Source of the DNA: Candidatus Omnitrophota bacterium
Lineage (GTDB): Bacteria > Hinthialibacterota > Hinthialibacteria > OLB16
Length of the DNA: 64,000 nt
Reading direction: 5' to 3'
Assembly (NCBI GenBank): GCA_020632575.1
Contig: JACKFH010000010.1
Span: forward strand, 116,726 to 180,725
This document shows positions 55,900 through 64,000 of the stretch, in pieces. A program made the position numbers and the translations under genes. The notes beneath the pieces were generated by a model. That model saw nothing but the letters and a program-made list of their open reading frames with translations, ran no database searches and had not been told where the DNA came from. Numbering within the stretch: the stretch's first letter is position 1; each line of letters opens with the position of its first letter.

Positions 55900-56030
55900 T
55901 TGAGGGGGGAGGCCCGAACGGCCCGCCATGTCCATCCTTCAAGAGGCTGAAGGTATCATTCCTACGGTCTCCCCTCAATCCCTCGGAACGGTGACGTGTT
56001 CCCCAATCGGTTTCTGGGGCCTGCCCCAGG
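55900..56030 (-). ncRNA. Structured leader of the metYXW operon, candidate cis-regulatory RNA
   Basis: On the transcript strand, in order: a hairpin CTGGGG/CCCCAG (56029-56014), a hairpin GGAAC/GTTCC (56002-55985), then a long-range stem TTGAGGGG with CCCCTCAA (55978-55971 with the segment ending at 55900, allowing a two-base bulge) enclosing a CCTTCA/TGAAGG hairpin (55953-55936) and a GGCC/GGCC hairpin (55923-55911). That makes a three-way junction ending about 25 bases before the metY start. A possible promoter (TTGTGG at 56056-56051, 16 bases, TATGCC) would start the RNA just before the first hairpin. I could not match it to SAM-I, SAM-II, SAM-IV, SAH or T-box consensus sequences. Confidence 0.45.
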
Positions 56031-56133
56031 CATAAAACGGTAAGTGTTTTCCACAATAATCTAGAAAAAGTTGTGGACCCGGTCGGGTCCTTTGTTATCC
56101 TCTAAGATGATTCGCCGAGAAGGAGGATGTCTT

Positions 56134-58109
56134 GTGATCCGCCCTGTCATCAGGTCTTCTTTACTTTCCCTGATTCTTCTCTCGTTTCCCGTCCTCGAAT
56201 CAGTGGGCGAAATCCCCCTCAAAATCAACCACCAAGGCGTTGTCAAAGTAAACGGCGAACCGTTTTCCGGAACCGGCGAGTTCCGGTTCGCCTTGATCGA
56301 CTCCGAAAGCGGCGACGAACTCTGGACCAATGACGGTTCCTCTTCCGCGTCTTTGGGGTTCCCGAATCTGGGAGTTGTCATTCCGGTGGTGAGCGGCCTC
56401 TACAGTGTTAATCTAGGGGACGCCTCCCTCACGAACATGACCGCTATTCCAGCGGAAATATTTGATGGGAGCAATCTTCTTCTCCGCATCTGGTTCAGCG
56501 ATCAAGTAAATGGCGTCCAGAGGCTTTTTCCCGATCATGTCCTATCGAGCGCGCCATATAGTTTTTTGAGTCTGCGCGCGATGGTCGCCGGTCAGGCCGA
56601 GGAGGCGACACACGCCATCGAGTCGGATTACGCCGACACCGCCGGGGACGCCGACACATTGGATGGATACGACTCCTCCGATTTTCTTTCGCAAGGCACG
56701 GGCAATGTCGACATGCTGTCCAGCGAATTCGTGGTTGCAGTCAGCGAATCCGTCAACACAGGCGATGTCGTCTCCTTCGTGGAGGGTTCCTCGGAAATCA
56801 GGAGTGGTTACACTTCCGCCGGGGTCGGACCGATTGTTTGGATCTCGATACCGGACAACTCGGTCCAAGTGGATCTCGCAACTCTGAACGAGAACCAATT
56901 CCTTGTGGCTTACAAGGATCCCGTGGAGGGCGATTTCGGCAAAGTTTTAGTCGCGACGGTGGCTGGCGATACCATCTCCTTCGGGTCGCCGGAAACCTTT
57001 TTTCCCTACGCGGTTCGGGATGTGGCGATCGCCAAGCTTTCAGATACTCATCTGGTCGTGGCTTGCCGGATTGGAGGAGACCTTCGAGGGGATCGTCAGA
57101 GCCGGCGAGATGAGCGAGAGCGGAATCGATTTTGGACGTAGCGTCCAGTTGAATGTCAATCCAATAGGCGCCATTGCACTCACACCGATTTCCGCTGACC
57201 GGTGTATCGTCGCTTTTCCGGGAATTGGAACGACCACGGTGGCGACAGCCAGGGTTGCCGATGTATCGGGAACCAGTCTCTCTCTCGGGCCGGAAGCTTT
57301 TTTTCATCCTGAAAAATTGCCTTGGTGCGGCTTGCGGCGCTCTCGACCGACCGTGTTCTTGTCGCCTTTCAGGAATTGCTTTCCGGGGACGGATTAGCCG
57401 CCATTGCGGAAGTCGTGGGTAACACACTCGTTTTGGACCCAAAACCTTCTATTCCCAAGACCCCGTCTTTACAGTCGATTGTGTCCCCTTGGGTTCGAAT
57501 TCATTCGCTTTGGCGTTTGCATACGGTTCAGCGGTAAGAGGCGATTTCCGGGTTATCCGGGTCGGGCATGTGGTGGGCGATTCGATTCGGTATTCAGAGG
57601 AATTCCCCTATCGGACCACCGCCACGGACTATCCGATTCGGATCGGCGCCCTTTCCCCCAATGCCGTCGCCTTTGGCCGAGGATTATCCTCTTCTCTCTT
57701 ATGGGGTCTTGGACGGTAGGTGAAATATATGGTGGAAGAGTCGAGCGGTTTCTGGAGGGTATCTTCGAAACCAACCGCTCGATTCGAGTCAAATCGTTGG
57801 CGGTTCTCTCCCCAAATAAATTTGCAGTGGCCTATAACGACGAGTCCAACCTTTCCCGGTCCTGGCATTATCCGGTTGGTCCGCCCTTATGATTCCTCCA
57901 TCATCGGCATCGCCCGTGAGGATGGGACAGCAGGAGAAACAATCGCCGTCACACTGTTCGCCAAGGGGGCCATCTCGGATTCTCACCAAGGGCTTAAACC
58001 GGGGATGCATTACTATGGCCATCCGGACGGAAGTGTAACGACCAGCGCGGATGGTGTTCGACTCGGTGTCTCAGTTTCGCCGGCCGAGATTTTGTTAGAC
58101 CCGCGCTAG
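56134..58109 (+). pseudogene. Exported repeat protein with tail-fibre-like N-terminus, multiply frameshifted
   Basis: The GTG at 56134 follows AAGGAGG by seven bases and opens a signal peptide (MIRPVIRSSLLSLILLSFP). The N-terminal domain (IPLKINHQGVVKVNGEPFSG, then DHVLSSAPYSFLSLRAM) is the same beta domain as in the third adhesin-like protein. From about 57060 at least six frame changes are needed to follow a series of repeat segments (NENQFLVAYKDPVEGDFGKV; LSTDRVLVAFQELLSGDGLA; GSNSFALAFAYGSAVRGDFR; LSPNKFAVAYNDESN) to the stop at 58107-58109. Some lie in A runs one base short (about 57312, 57437); others need a base removed. It may be a real pseudogene or an error-dense stretch; the conserved repeats in every frame favour the latter. 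Confidence 0.6.
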
Positions 58110-58149
58110 ACGCAAATGGATCGCGACAGATGAAAGGAGATCGAAACGG

Positions 58150-58593
58150 ATGAAAACGTCAATTGTTTGCATCTTGATTCTCACGATGTGTTCAACTTGG
58201 GCTACCATAGCCTGGTCGGAGGAACTAACCGGGGGCCCTATTCGATCCGGCCCTTGAGCATCAACGGAGGCGGGCTAACCTCGACCTCCAGCGTTTATGA
58301 AATCAGCGCCTCGATTGCCCAACCGGGCGGAGTAGGCGTGATCGAGGAGGGCCATACCGCCTCGAGGACGGGTTTTGGGCCTCCGTGTTGGCGGTGAGCC
58401 GAATGGTCATCCCGCACATGAATTATGACATCCGTCCCAATCCCATCGATGGATTCATCGACGCTCGGGATCTCGTGGGTTGGTGCGAACGGATTCGAGC
58501 TGGAACGGCCGAGGCTCTTCTGCTGTTTGACTTCGGCCAATTCTGGAAGGCCCATTTTCGCCAGCGAAGACGGAGACAGAAACCAATCCTTAA
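58150..58593 (+). CDS. Small exported protein with dockerin-like end, frameshifted twice
   Basis: AAAGGAG precedes the ATG at 58150; the signal peptide is MKTSIVCILILTMCSTWATI. After a G run one base short (58231-58235) the frame resumes as YSIRPLSINGGGLTSTSSVY and IAQPGGVGVIEEGHTASRTG. After a T run one base short (58373-58376) it resumes as LAVSRMVIPHMNYDIRPNPI with the EF-hand-like FIDARDLVGWCERI and LLLFDFGQFWKA. The true stop is uncertain: a third shift would end it at 58593, otherwise 58648. No function can be given beyond export and possible calcium binding. Confidence 0.5.
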
Positions 58594-59479
58594 GAGACAT
58601 CCATCGCTTTCATCCGATGCATTTCAACCTGGGCGTAACGTCGTTTGAGTAGGAAAACGAACGTGAGTCCTAAAATGAGCCCAGCAATCCTGTCAATACC
58701 AGCGGGTAATAGACATGGTAAGGCTGTCCCCAAAAAACGCGATCGACCCGAACATGAGTAGGATGAGCCCGCTGACAGCCATCAGAATGAGAAGTCCAAA
58801 GGTCGCTCCCTTGGCCTTGCCTTTCGCCACCAAAGGTCCACAAAGCCGATTGCCCCTAATAATCCTCCAAGCAATCCGAGAATTCCGCCGATTCTCCTGC
58901 TTGTGGCCGGACTCCACCATTCACCTGGGTGGCATTGGGAGATTCCCCAATGTATTCCACCAATCGAACATTCCTCAGGTAGACACGGCCGGTTGAGGGA
59001 GGACCAAATTCATTTCGATCTTGGTTGGCTTTAGATCCTGATCCTTTCGAGATTTGAAAGGGCAGGGAAAAGTCGCGAAACCCCATGGAGGTGTTCGCGA
59101 TCCAGCGCATCGGGCCGAATTCGGCCATGGTCCGGGTGAAGTAAGGGCCATTCCCCTCGCCTTCGAAATGATTCCACGTTTCCAAATAGCCCTCATCCTC
59201 GACATTGATATGGTAGACCTCCCCCTGAATCGCGTAGTTCTTCGAAGTGATATCCGGGGAATCGAAGACCAGCAGAGGCCATGTTCGTTCTTCGGGGGAA
59301 ACGCTCTCAATGAACACGGCGCCCGGCGGAATTGGGACCTCGTTTTCGATCTTGGTGGCGTCGAGGATCTCCACTGAATCCGCAATCCACATGTCGGGGG
59401 TCACCTCGACAATCGTTCGCACCTCGGCCCAACAGACGGAACACAGCGCCAAACTAAGAATTCCGATCAGTTTTTTCAT
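58590..59479 (-). CDS. Exported protein with four C-terminal membrane helices, multiply frameshifted
   Basis: GGAGG precedes the ATG at 59479 (MKKLIGILSLALCSVCWAEV). The N-terminal half reads cleanly to VRLVEYIGESPNAT. Adding one base in each of four runs (58927-58929, 58842-58844, 58732-58737, 58680-58682) yields PGEWWSPATSRRIGGILGLL, GAIGFCGPLVAKGKAKG, LMAVSGLILLMFGSIAFFWG, QPYHVYYPLVLTGLLGLI and a final FLLKRRYAQVEMHRMKAMDV, stop at 58590-58592. I recall similar proteins with a C-terminal GQPYxVYYPLLL motif in Planctomycetes-like bacteria; their role is unknown. It overlaps the upstream DUF2089 regulator gene by 26 bases, so they form an operon. Confidence 0.65.
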
Positions 59480-59768
59480 GATATTCCTCCAATTCTTCCA
59501 GATGGAGCGTCATCAGCTCCCTGAATGTTCCCGTGTCAATCTTTCCATCCGCCAATTTCATCCGCAATTTCATTTCGAAGGGCCCGGATTCCTGAGCCTC
59601 ATCAATGATTTGGATCTTCTGAATCAGGCGATCGAGCCGCAGCCGAACAGTCGGATAGGAAACCGAGTAAATCCTGGCCATCTCTTTGAGGGACCCGGAT
59701 GCCAACAGGAACCGCTTCATGAAAGCCAGGTCCTCCGAATCCAGGTGCTCGATCCAACTCTTCATCAT
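59454..59768 (-). CDS. DUF2089-family putative transcriptional regulator
   Basis: The ATG at 59768 has GGAGAGG upstream; further upstream starts add no family sequence. The 104-residue protein carries the helix-turn-helix of DUF2089 (WIEHLDSEDLAFMKRFLLAS, SLKEMARIYSVSYPTVRLRL) with a charged tail. It is the first gene ahead of the membrane protein and overlaps it, so it probably controls that gene. Its signal is unknown. The promoter region to the right is AT-rich and shared with the divergent DUF3276 gene. Confidence 0.8.
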   Translation of the reverse strand: MMKSWIEHLDSEDLAFMKRFLLASGSLKEMARIYSVSYPTVRLRLDRLIQKIQIIDEAQESGPFEMKLRMKLADGKIDTGTFRELMTLHLEELEEYHEKTDRNS

Positions 59769-59955
59769 TCGATACCCTCTCCTCTGACTCGATATAAGCA
59801 GTCTAGCATGAATAAAATTAAAGTCAATATTAATATTATGAAAATCTTTCATCAAGTCACAATTCGATTAAGTGAAAAGACAAGTTTTTTTCTTGACGAT
59901 TACTGATTTTATATGCAGTATCGAGGCATTCCAACAAGAACAAAGGAGGACCCTC

Positions 59956-60267
59956 ATGGAGCACGCTAACGAGCTATTCAAAGAAAGAGTAAGGGCGGGA
60001 AGCCGAACGTACTTTCTGGATGTGAAAGAAACTTGTGAGGGGAAACCCTATCTTTCCATCCAAGAGTCACGGAAGAAGGGTGATTCTTTTGAGCGTTCAC
60101 GACTACTCATTTTCCAAGACCACATCGACGATTTTATGAAGGGTCTTCATTCGGTTCAGTCGTTTGTCGCCAATCATCCGTCGAGTGGCGGCACTGAAAA
60201 ATCTAATTCGAATCGACAAACGGTCGAACCTCCGCCTCCCCTCGATGAGGAGGAACTCCCATTCTGA
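59956..60267 (+). CDS. DUF3276/PUR-alpha-like nucleic-acid-binding protein
   Basis: The ATG at 59956 follows AAAGGAGG by seven bases. The 103-residue protein has the PUR fold of DUF3276 (FKERVRAGSRTYFLDVKETC, PYLSIQESRKK, ERSRLLIFQDHIDDFMKGL) and an acidic, Pro-rich tail. Relatives bind single-stranded nucleic acids. A perfect-like -35 (TTGACG near 59893) precedes it, with a weak -10. It is divergent from the DUF2089 gene and convergent with the sulfatase, 12 bases away. Confidence 0.82.
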   Translation: MEHANELFKERVRAGSRTYFLDVKETCEGKPYLSIQESRKKGDSFERSRLLIFQDHIDDFMKGLHSVQSFVANHPSSGGTEKSNSNRQTVEPPPPLDEEELPF

Positions 60268-60279
60268 ATCGGAGGTCCG

Positions 60280-61596
60280 TTACTCCCTTCGCACTCCGCT
60301 GGGTCTCTTGGCGGTGTCTCGCACCGGGTATTTCAGATTCCAAACAAAGGGGAGATCGCTTTCGATTTCCTCCGCTTTTTTCACGAGCGCCTCGACCACC
60401 TCGGGGCGTTCCGCGGTGAGGGAACGGGATTCCCCGGGGTCGGTTGCGAGGTCGTACAGGGTCGGCTCCTCGAGTTGACGCTCTCGGTCGCCGAGGTGGA
60501 GTTTCCAATTGCCCGACCGGAGCGCGGTCACTCGGTCGAAATAGATCCAAACAAACGGATTTTCCCGTTCAATTTCCCCTTCGCCCGATAGCAGCGGCCA
60601 AATGTCCTGACCGTCGTATATTCGGTCTGTCGGAACCTCCGCTCCAGCGAGGTGCAAGAACGTTGGAAAGAAATCATACGCGATGGCGGGTTCCTCCACC
60701 GTCCGTTTCTCTGGAATCTTTCCAGGCCAATTCGCGATCATCGGCACACGGATCCCTCCCTCATGGGCGTCGCGGATTCGTCCCCGAAGGACTCCCGTTT
60801 CGCCATCGCGCACCATCGGACCGTTGTCGCTGCTGAAGACAATCAACGTGTTCTCGCGCAGACCGAGCTCGTCGATGCAGTCGATCAGACGGCCCGTTTC
60901 ACGATCCATCACCTCGACCGCGGATTGGTAGAGAGTTTTCCCCTCGCGTCGATCCTCCGGTTTCAGATTGATCGGCGGGTGCGGAATGGTGTGGTTGAAG
61001 TAAATGAAGAAGGGATCCTCCCGGTTTTCCTCAATGAATTCGATTGCGCTGTCCACAAGGCGTTCCGTGATGGTTTGCACCTTGTCGCCATCGAGCCTTT
61101 CGACGATCTCATCGTCCTTGATCAAAAGTGTGGGCAGCATGTCCATGCTGTAGGGAAGTCCGAAATACGTGTCGAACCCATGATGGATTGGCAAAAACTC
61201 TTTTCGGTCTCCCAGGTGCCATTTGCCGTAAGCGGCGGTTTTGTACCCCCGCTCTTTCAGCGCTTCCGCTATGGTTATCTCATCATCGGGAAGCCCGGAT
61301 GGGCTATCGGGACGGAGAACATCGACAATACCCACCCGGTGCGGTTGGCGGCCAGTGAGAAAGCCAGCCCGCGAAGGGCTACAGACCGTGTGCGCGATGT
61401 AGTACTGAGTGAACCGAACACCCCCCTCGGCCAATCGATCGATGTTTGGAGTTTCGACCGACTCGTTTCCATAGCAAGCGAGGTCTTGGTAGGCCAGGTT
61501 GTCCGCCCAGATCCAGACAATGTTGGGTGGGCGGTCTGTTTCGCACGAGGCTCCGATTGAAATTGTGAAAAGTAAAAGTGTGAGCCATCGAATCAT
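60280..61596 (-). CDS. Exported type I (formylglycine) sulfatase
   Basis: The 438-residue protein has an N-terminal signal (MIRWLTLLLFTISIGASC), possibly a lipoprotein, and the sulfatase fold. The formylglycine motif is VCSPSRAGFLTG with C72. YGKWHLG, FIYFNHTIPHPP and FSSDNGP complete the active site. The first metal pair reads D32-N33 (IWADNLAYQD) where DD is most common. It would remove sulfate esters from an organic substrate, such as a sulfated glycan, in the periplasm or outside. It needs a maturase for formylglycine, none being visible here. It lies 13 bases after the small membrane protein gene. Confidence 0.92.
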   Translation of the reverse strand: MIRWLTLLLFTISIGASCETDRPPNIVWIWADNLAYQDLACYGNESVETPNIDRLAEGGVRFTQYYIAHTVCSPSRAGFLTGRQPHRVGIVDVLRPDSPSGLPDDEITIAEALKERGYKTAAYGKWHLGDRKEFLPIHHGFDTYFGLPYSMDMLPTLLIKDDEIVERLDGDKVQTITERLVDSAIEFIEENREDPFFIYFNHTIPHPPINLKPEDRREGKTLYQSAVEVMDRETGRLIDCIDELGLRENTLIVFSSDNGPMVRDGETGVLRGRIRDAHEGGIRVPMIANWPGKIPEKRTVEEPAIAYDFFPTFLHLAGAEVPTDRIYDGQDIWPLLSGEGEIERENPFVWIYFDRVTALRSGNWKLHLGDRERQLEEPTLYDLATDPGESRSLTAERPEVVEALVKKAEEIESDLPFVWNLKYPVRDTAKRPSGVRRE

Positions 61597-61609
61597 CGAG
61601 GAATTCCTT

Positions 61610-62023
61610 TCAGTCTCCCTCGGTTGAGGAAGAGGTTAGGCGTTTCGCCACCGCGAGGGTGTATAATCCCGCGGCGCAGACAAGTTTCCCAGGGAGAAGG
61701 AGTTGATAAACCGTCTGCAGGGTCCGGTTGTAATCGTCCTCCATCGAAAAGGGATTGTCTCTCCGGGTCCCAAAGAGGCCCAGGTTTTCCGAATCGTAGG
61801 ATGGGACGAAGAAGAAAGAGACGGTGAGATAGACCAATAGGACGATCCAGTAATGCGGATTCAACGCGGCAGATAATTTGTTTGGATCGGCGTTCGCGAA
61901 GGTCCACCCCTTCTCCTGGACCAACCAGGGGAGACCATGCACAATCGCCAGATAGGGGCCAAGAACAATGATGAGCGCGGCTGCCCACAGGAAGATGAGT
62001 TTGAGAAAAACTTTGAACCCCAT
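61610..62023 (-). CDS. Small membrane protein of unknown function
   Basis: The 137-residue product has three hydrophobic segments (VFLKLIFLWAAALIIVLGPY, HYWIVLLVYLTVSFFFVP, LLLPGKLVCAAGLYTLAV) with a soluble loop between the first two. I recognise no family. Its stop is 13 bases before the sulfatase start, so the two are probably cotranscribed. A role alongside the sulfatase is not evident. Confidence 0.6.
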   Translation of the reverse strand: MGFKVFLKLIFLWAAALIIVLGPYLAIVHGLPWLVQEKGWTFANADPNKLSAALNPHYWIVLLVYLTVSFFFVPSYDSENLGLFGTRRDNPFSMEDDYNRTLQTVYQLLLPGKLVCAAGLYTLAVAKRLTSSSTEGD

Positions 62024-62114
62024 GAGATTACTCTTTCAATTCTCTGGCGACTCTCTCACAGGTTCCAATCGGAAGAAAGGACCCCAAATTTCCGCCCGCT
62101 GGGAAAAATGAACC

Positions 62115-64000
62115 ATGCTCTCCACTAACAAGTTTCAATCATCGCAAGGACTGATTCCATTGCTGGTCCCCGTCTTGTTGTGCTCCGCACTTTGCGCCGA
62201 ACCCATTCTCCCGCTCCCTCAGCACCCCGGGAATGTTTTCCTATCGACTGAAACCGTCTCGATTGAAATTCCTGAATCGATCCAAGAAAAGACGGTAAGC
62301 ATTCAAGTTTTGGACGATGTGGGCGAGCCTCATGAAGGAGTCGAGATTCACAAAGACCGATCCAAAGTGAGGATCGAAAATCCCGGGATCGGCTGGTACC
62401 GGATTCAGTTCCTGGGAGATTCGGACGACTTGTTGGGCTTTACTACGGCAGCAGTGCTTGCTCCGGTGGACCAGCCCTCGCCCGATGACACTCCAGTCGC
62501 GGTGGACGCCGCCCTCTCTTGGACCGAGGGCGCCTCCGAACAGGATTTTAAGGCCCAAGCCAGCCTCGCCGAGTTGGCTGGAGTTGGCTGGATCCGCGAT
62601 CGATTGCGCTGGAGGGAGGTCCAGCCCAGCTCGGAGGAATACGTCGACGACACGAAATACGATCGCAACGCCCAGATGCAAACCGACCTCGGGATGAAGG
62701 TTCTTCAGACCTTCCATGGCACTCCGGAGTGGGCGGTCGAGGAGGGGGACCATCGGGGACGCTTTCCCGCCGACCTCCGGATCGCTTACCGCTTTGCGCA
62801 AGCGATGGGCGAACGGTTTGCGGGAACTGTCCAGGGTTGGGAGCCCTGGAACGAAGCGAACGCGGACAACTTTGGCGGGCATGCCATCGACGAGATGTGC
62901 TCCTACCAGAAGGCCTGCTACCTCGGTTTCAAATCCGCGGAACCGGATCTCACTGTCTGTTGGAATCCCTGCGGCGGGATTAACACCGATTCGATCGCCG
63001 ATGCGGTTCTTCGCAATCGCACTTGGTCCTACTTCGATGTGTATTCGATTCACTCCTATGACTGGCCGGATTCTTATGACCGCCTTTGGGCTCCGACTCG
63101 CAGAGCCTCCTCGGGTCGACCCATTTGGGTGACCGAATGCGATCGGGGAATGGCCCCCGATCCGGATTCGCAAGTGGGTGATTTTACAGAGAGTGATGGT
63201 CGGCTCAAAGCCGAATTCATCGCTCAGTCCTATATCCACAGCTTAGCGGCGGGATCGTCAAAGCATTTCCATTTCCTCTTGCACGACTACAAGGAACAGC
63301 ACGGCAGAGTTCAATTCGGCCTCCTTCGCCCCGACCTGACTCCAAGGCGGAGTTATGTGGCCCTCGCGACATTGGGCCGGATGCTCAATGGAGCAAAATA
63401 CCTGGGCCAGTGGGTTCGCGAGGGATCGCCTCAAGTTCAGATACACGCTCTTCGAGGGAAACCGGATGGAGTCGAGAGGGATATCTTGGTCGGTTGGTCC
63501 GAGGTTCCGGGCAACTGGGACAAACGCGGGAAGACAGTGGCGGACTGGAATCTGTCTGAGAACTTCCAGGTGGAGAAAGCGGTGGATCACCTTGGCCGAA
63601 CGATTGGAACCGAGGCGCCCCAACTATTGAATTCGGGAGCGGTCTTTCTCGTACTCCCCCTGGGAGAAGCTGATTCACTCCCCTTGAAGCCCCGAGAGGG
63701 AATTGAGTGGAAATCTGGAGAACCTAATTCGGTGGTGTTGCAACTGCGCACGCCATCCGCCAATCGGATGAAGCGAGTCCATGGCTGGACCCAAGAACAC
63801 GAGCGAACCCTGGCCCCCGACGAAAAGGCCGAGTTTGAGGTCTTCGTTTATAACTTCGGTGACAAAACCGTGAAAGGAACACTCGAACTTTCAGATGCTC
63901 CCAAAGGGTGGACGATCGAGCCCAAGGATTCGGGAATCGAACTGAAACCCATGGACCGGAGCCGGATCGAAGTCGCAATCCATCGACCCGAGCAAGACCA
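62115..64000 (+). CDS. Exported clan GH-A-like glycoside hydrolase, 3' end beyond the window
   Basis: This reading frame is open from the ATG at 62115 to the last base (628 residues seen). A signal peptide (QSSQGLIPLLVPVLLCSALC) and a beta domain lead to a TIM-barrel hydrolase with putative acid/base E247 in GWEPWNEANADNFGG and nucleophile E341 in RPIWVTECDRG, spaced as in GH39/GH5-like enzymes. ASLAELAGVGWIRDRLRWRE is the typical opening of the barrel. A C-terminal Ig-like domain (DAPKGWTIEPKDSGIELKPM) resembles NEW3. Substrate unknown; the nearby sulfatase suggests a complex or sulfated glycan. It is divergent from the membrane protein/sulfatase pair across 91 bases. Confidence 0.85.
   Translation, partial: MLSTNKFQSSQGLIPLLVPVLLCSALCAEPILPLPQHPGNVFLSTETVSIEIPESIQEKTVSIQVLDDVGEPHEGVEIHKDRSKVRIENPGIGWYRIQFLGDSDDLLGFTTAAVLAPVDQPSPDDTPVAVDAALSWTEGASEQDFKAQASLAELAGVGWIRDRLRWREVQPSSEEYVDDTKYDRNAQMQTDLGMKVLQTFHGTPEWAVEEGDHRGRFPADLRIAYRFAQAMGERFAGTVQGWEPWNEANADNFGGHAIDEMCSYQKACYLGFKSAEPDLTVCWNPCGGINTDSIADAVLRNRTWSYFDVYSIHSYDWPDSYDRLWAPTRRASSGRPIWVTECDRGMAPDPDSQVGDFTESDGRLKAEFIAQSYIHSLAAGSSKHFHFLLHDYKEQHGRVQFGLLRPDLTPRRSYVALATLGRMLNGAKYLGQWVREGSPQVQIHALRGKPDGVERDILVGWSEVPGNWDKRGKTVADWNLSENFQVEKAVDHLGRTIGTEAPQLLNSGAVFLVLPLGEADSLPLKPREGIEWKSGEPNSVVLQLRTPSANRMKRVHGWTQEHERTLAPDEKAEFEVFVYNFGDKTVKGTLELSDAPKGWTIEPKDSGIELKPMDRSRIEVAIHRPEQD

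Noticed and set aside
55875..56060. SAM-I riboswitch ahead of metY
   Set aside because: The conserved SAM-I core sequences are not found; only the generic stem structure is kept as a finding.
1..64000. tRNA, rRNA, CRISPR arrays and insertion sequences
   Set aside because: I looked for them on both strands and found no convincing candidate.

Overview
The window looks like a chromosomal segment of a Gram-negative-type, environmental bacterium of fairly high GC from the Planctomycetota/Verrucomicrobiota/Hydrogenedentota/Sumerlaeota neighbourhood. That placement is an inference from gene style: secreted proteins ending in EF-hand (dockerin-like) modules, Thr-Pro linkers, thrombospondin type-3 repeats, beta-helix and YadA-head-like repeat proteins, a PEP-CTERM protein, a sulfatase and large multi-PAS hybrid kinases. 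I see no rRNA, tRNA, CRISPR array, transposase or prophage module. Layout: 1-3 kb holds the 5' part of a secreted beta-helix gene, a VapBC-type toxin-antitoxin pair and nadA. 3-5 kb has two secreted proteins closed by a strong terminator. 5-8 kb is a five-PAS hybrid histidine kinase. 8-12 kb holds a hypothetical protein, a Gfo/Idh/MocA oxidoreductase, a HAF-repeat protein and a small hypothetical. 12-18 kb is a tandem array of three mosaic YadA-head-like surface proteins. 18-27.4 kb continues with secreted proteins (beta-helix, C45-type hydrolase, two related carbohydrate-enzyme-like proteins). 27.5-29 kb is a photolyase. 29-43.4 kb is a suf Fe-S operon (Rrf2 regulator, sufB, sufC, sufD, sufS, DUF59) flanked on each side by a solute-binding-protein/hybrid-kinase gene pair. 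43.6-48.7 kb is a lipid-modification operon (FAD oxidoreductase, fused DUF1365-cyclopropane synthase, DUF1295, methyltransferase). 48.7-51.3 kb has a PEP-CTERM protein, uppP, a receiver protein, a MoaD-like protein and a GNAT. 51.4-55.9 kb has a DegT aminotransferase and metY-metX-metW behind a structured leader. 56-60.3 kb is heavily frameshifted secreted and membrane genes plus small regulators. 60.3-64 kb has a sulfatase, a small membrane protein and a glycoside hydrolase running off the end. A theme of the window is sensing and surface display: three hybrid kinases, two of them translationally coupled to binding proteins, and about a dozen exported proteins. A second theme concerns data quality. 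At least ten genes, including sufD, sufS, nadA and a kinase, are broken by single-base indels, nearly all in short homopolymers, with the reading frame resuming as good family sequence. This looks more like consensus sequence error than biology, so several genes are given here as full-length spans with the frameshift noted. Two long real genes, at the two window edges, are open to the edge.
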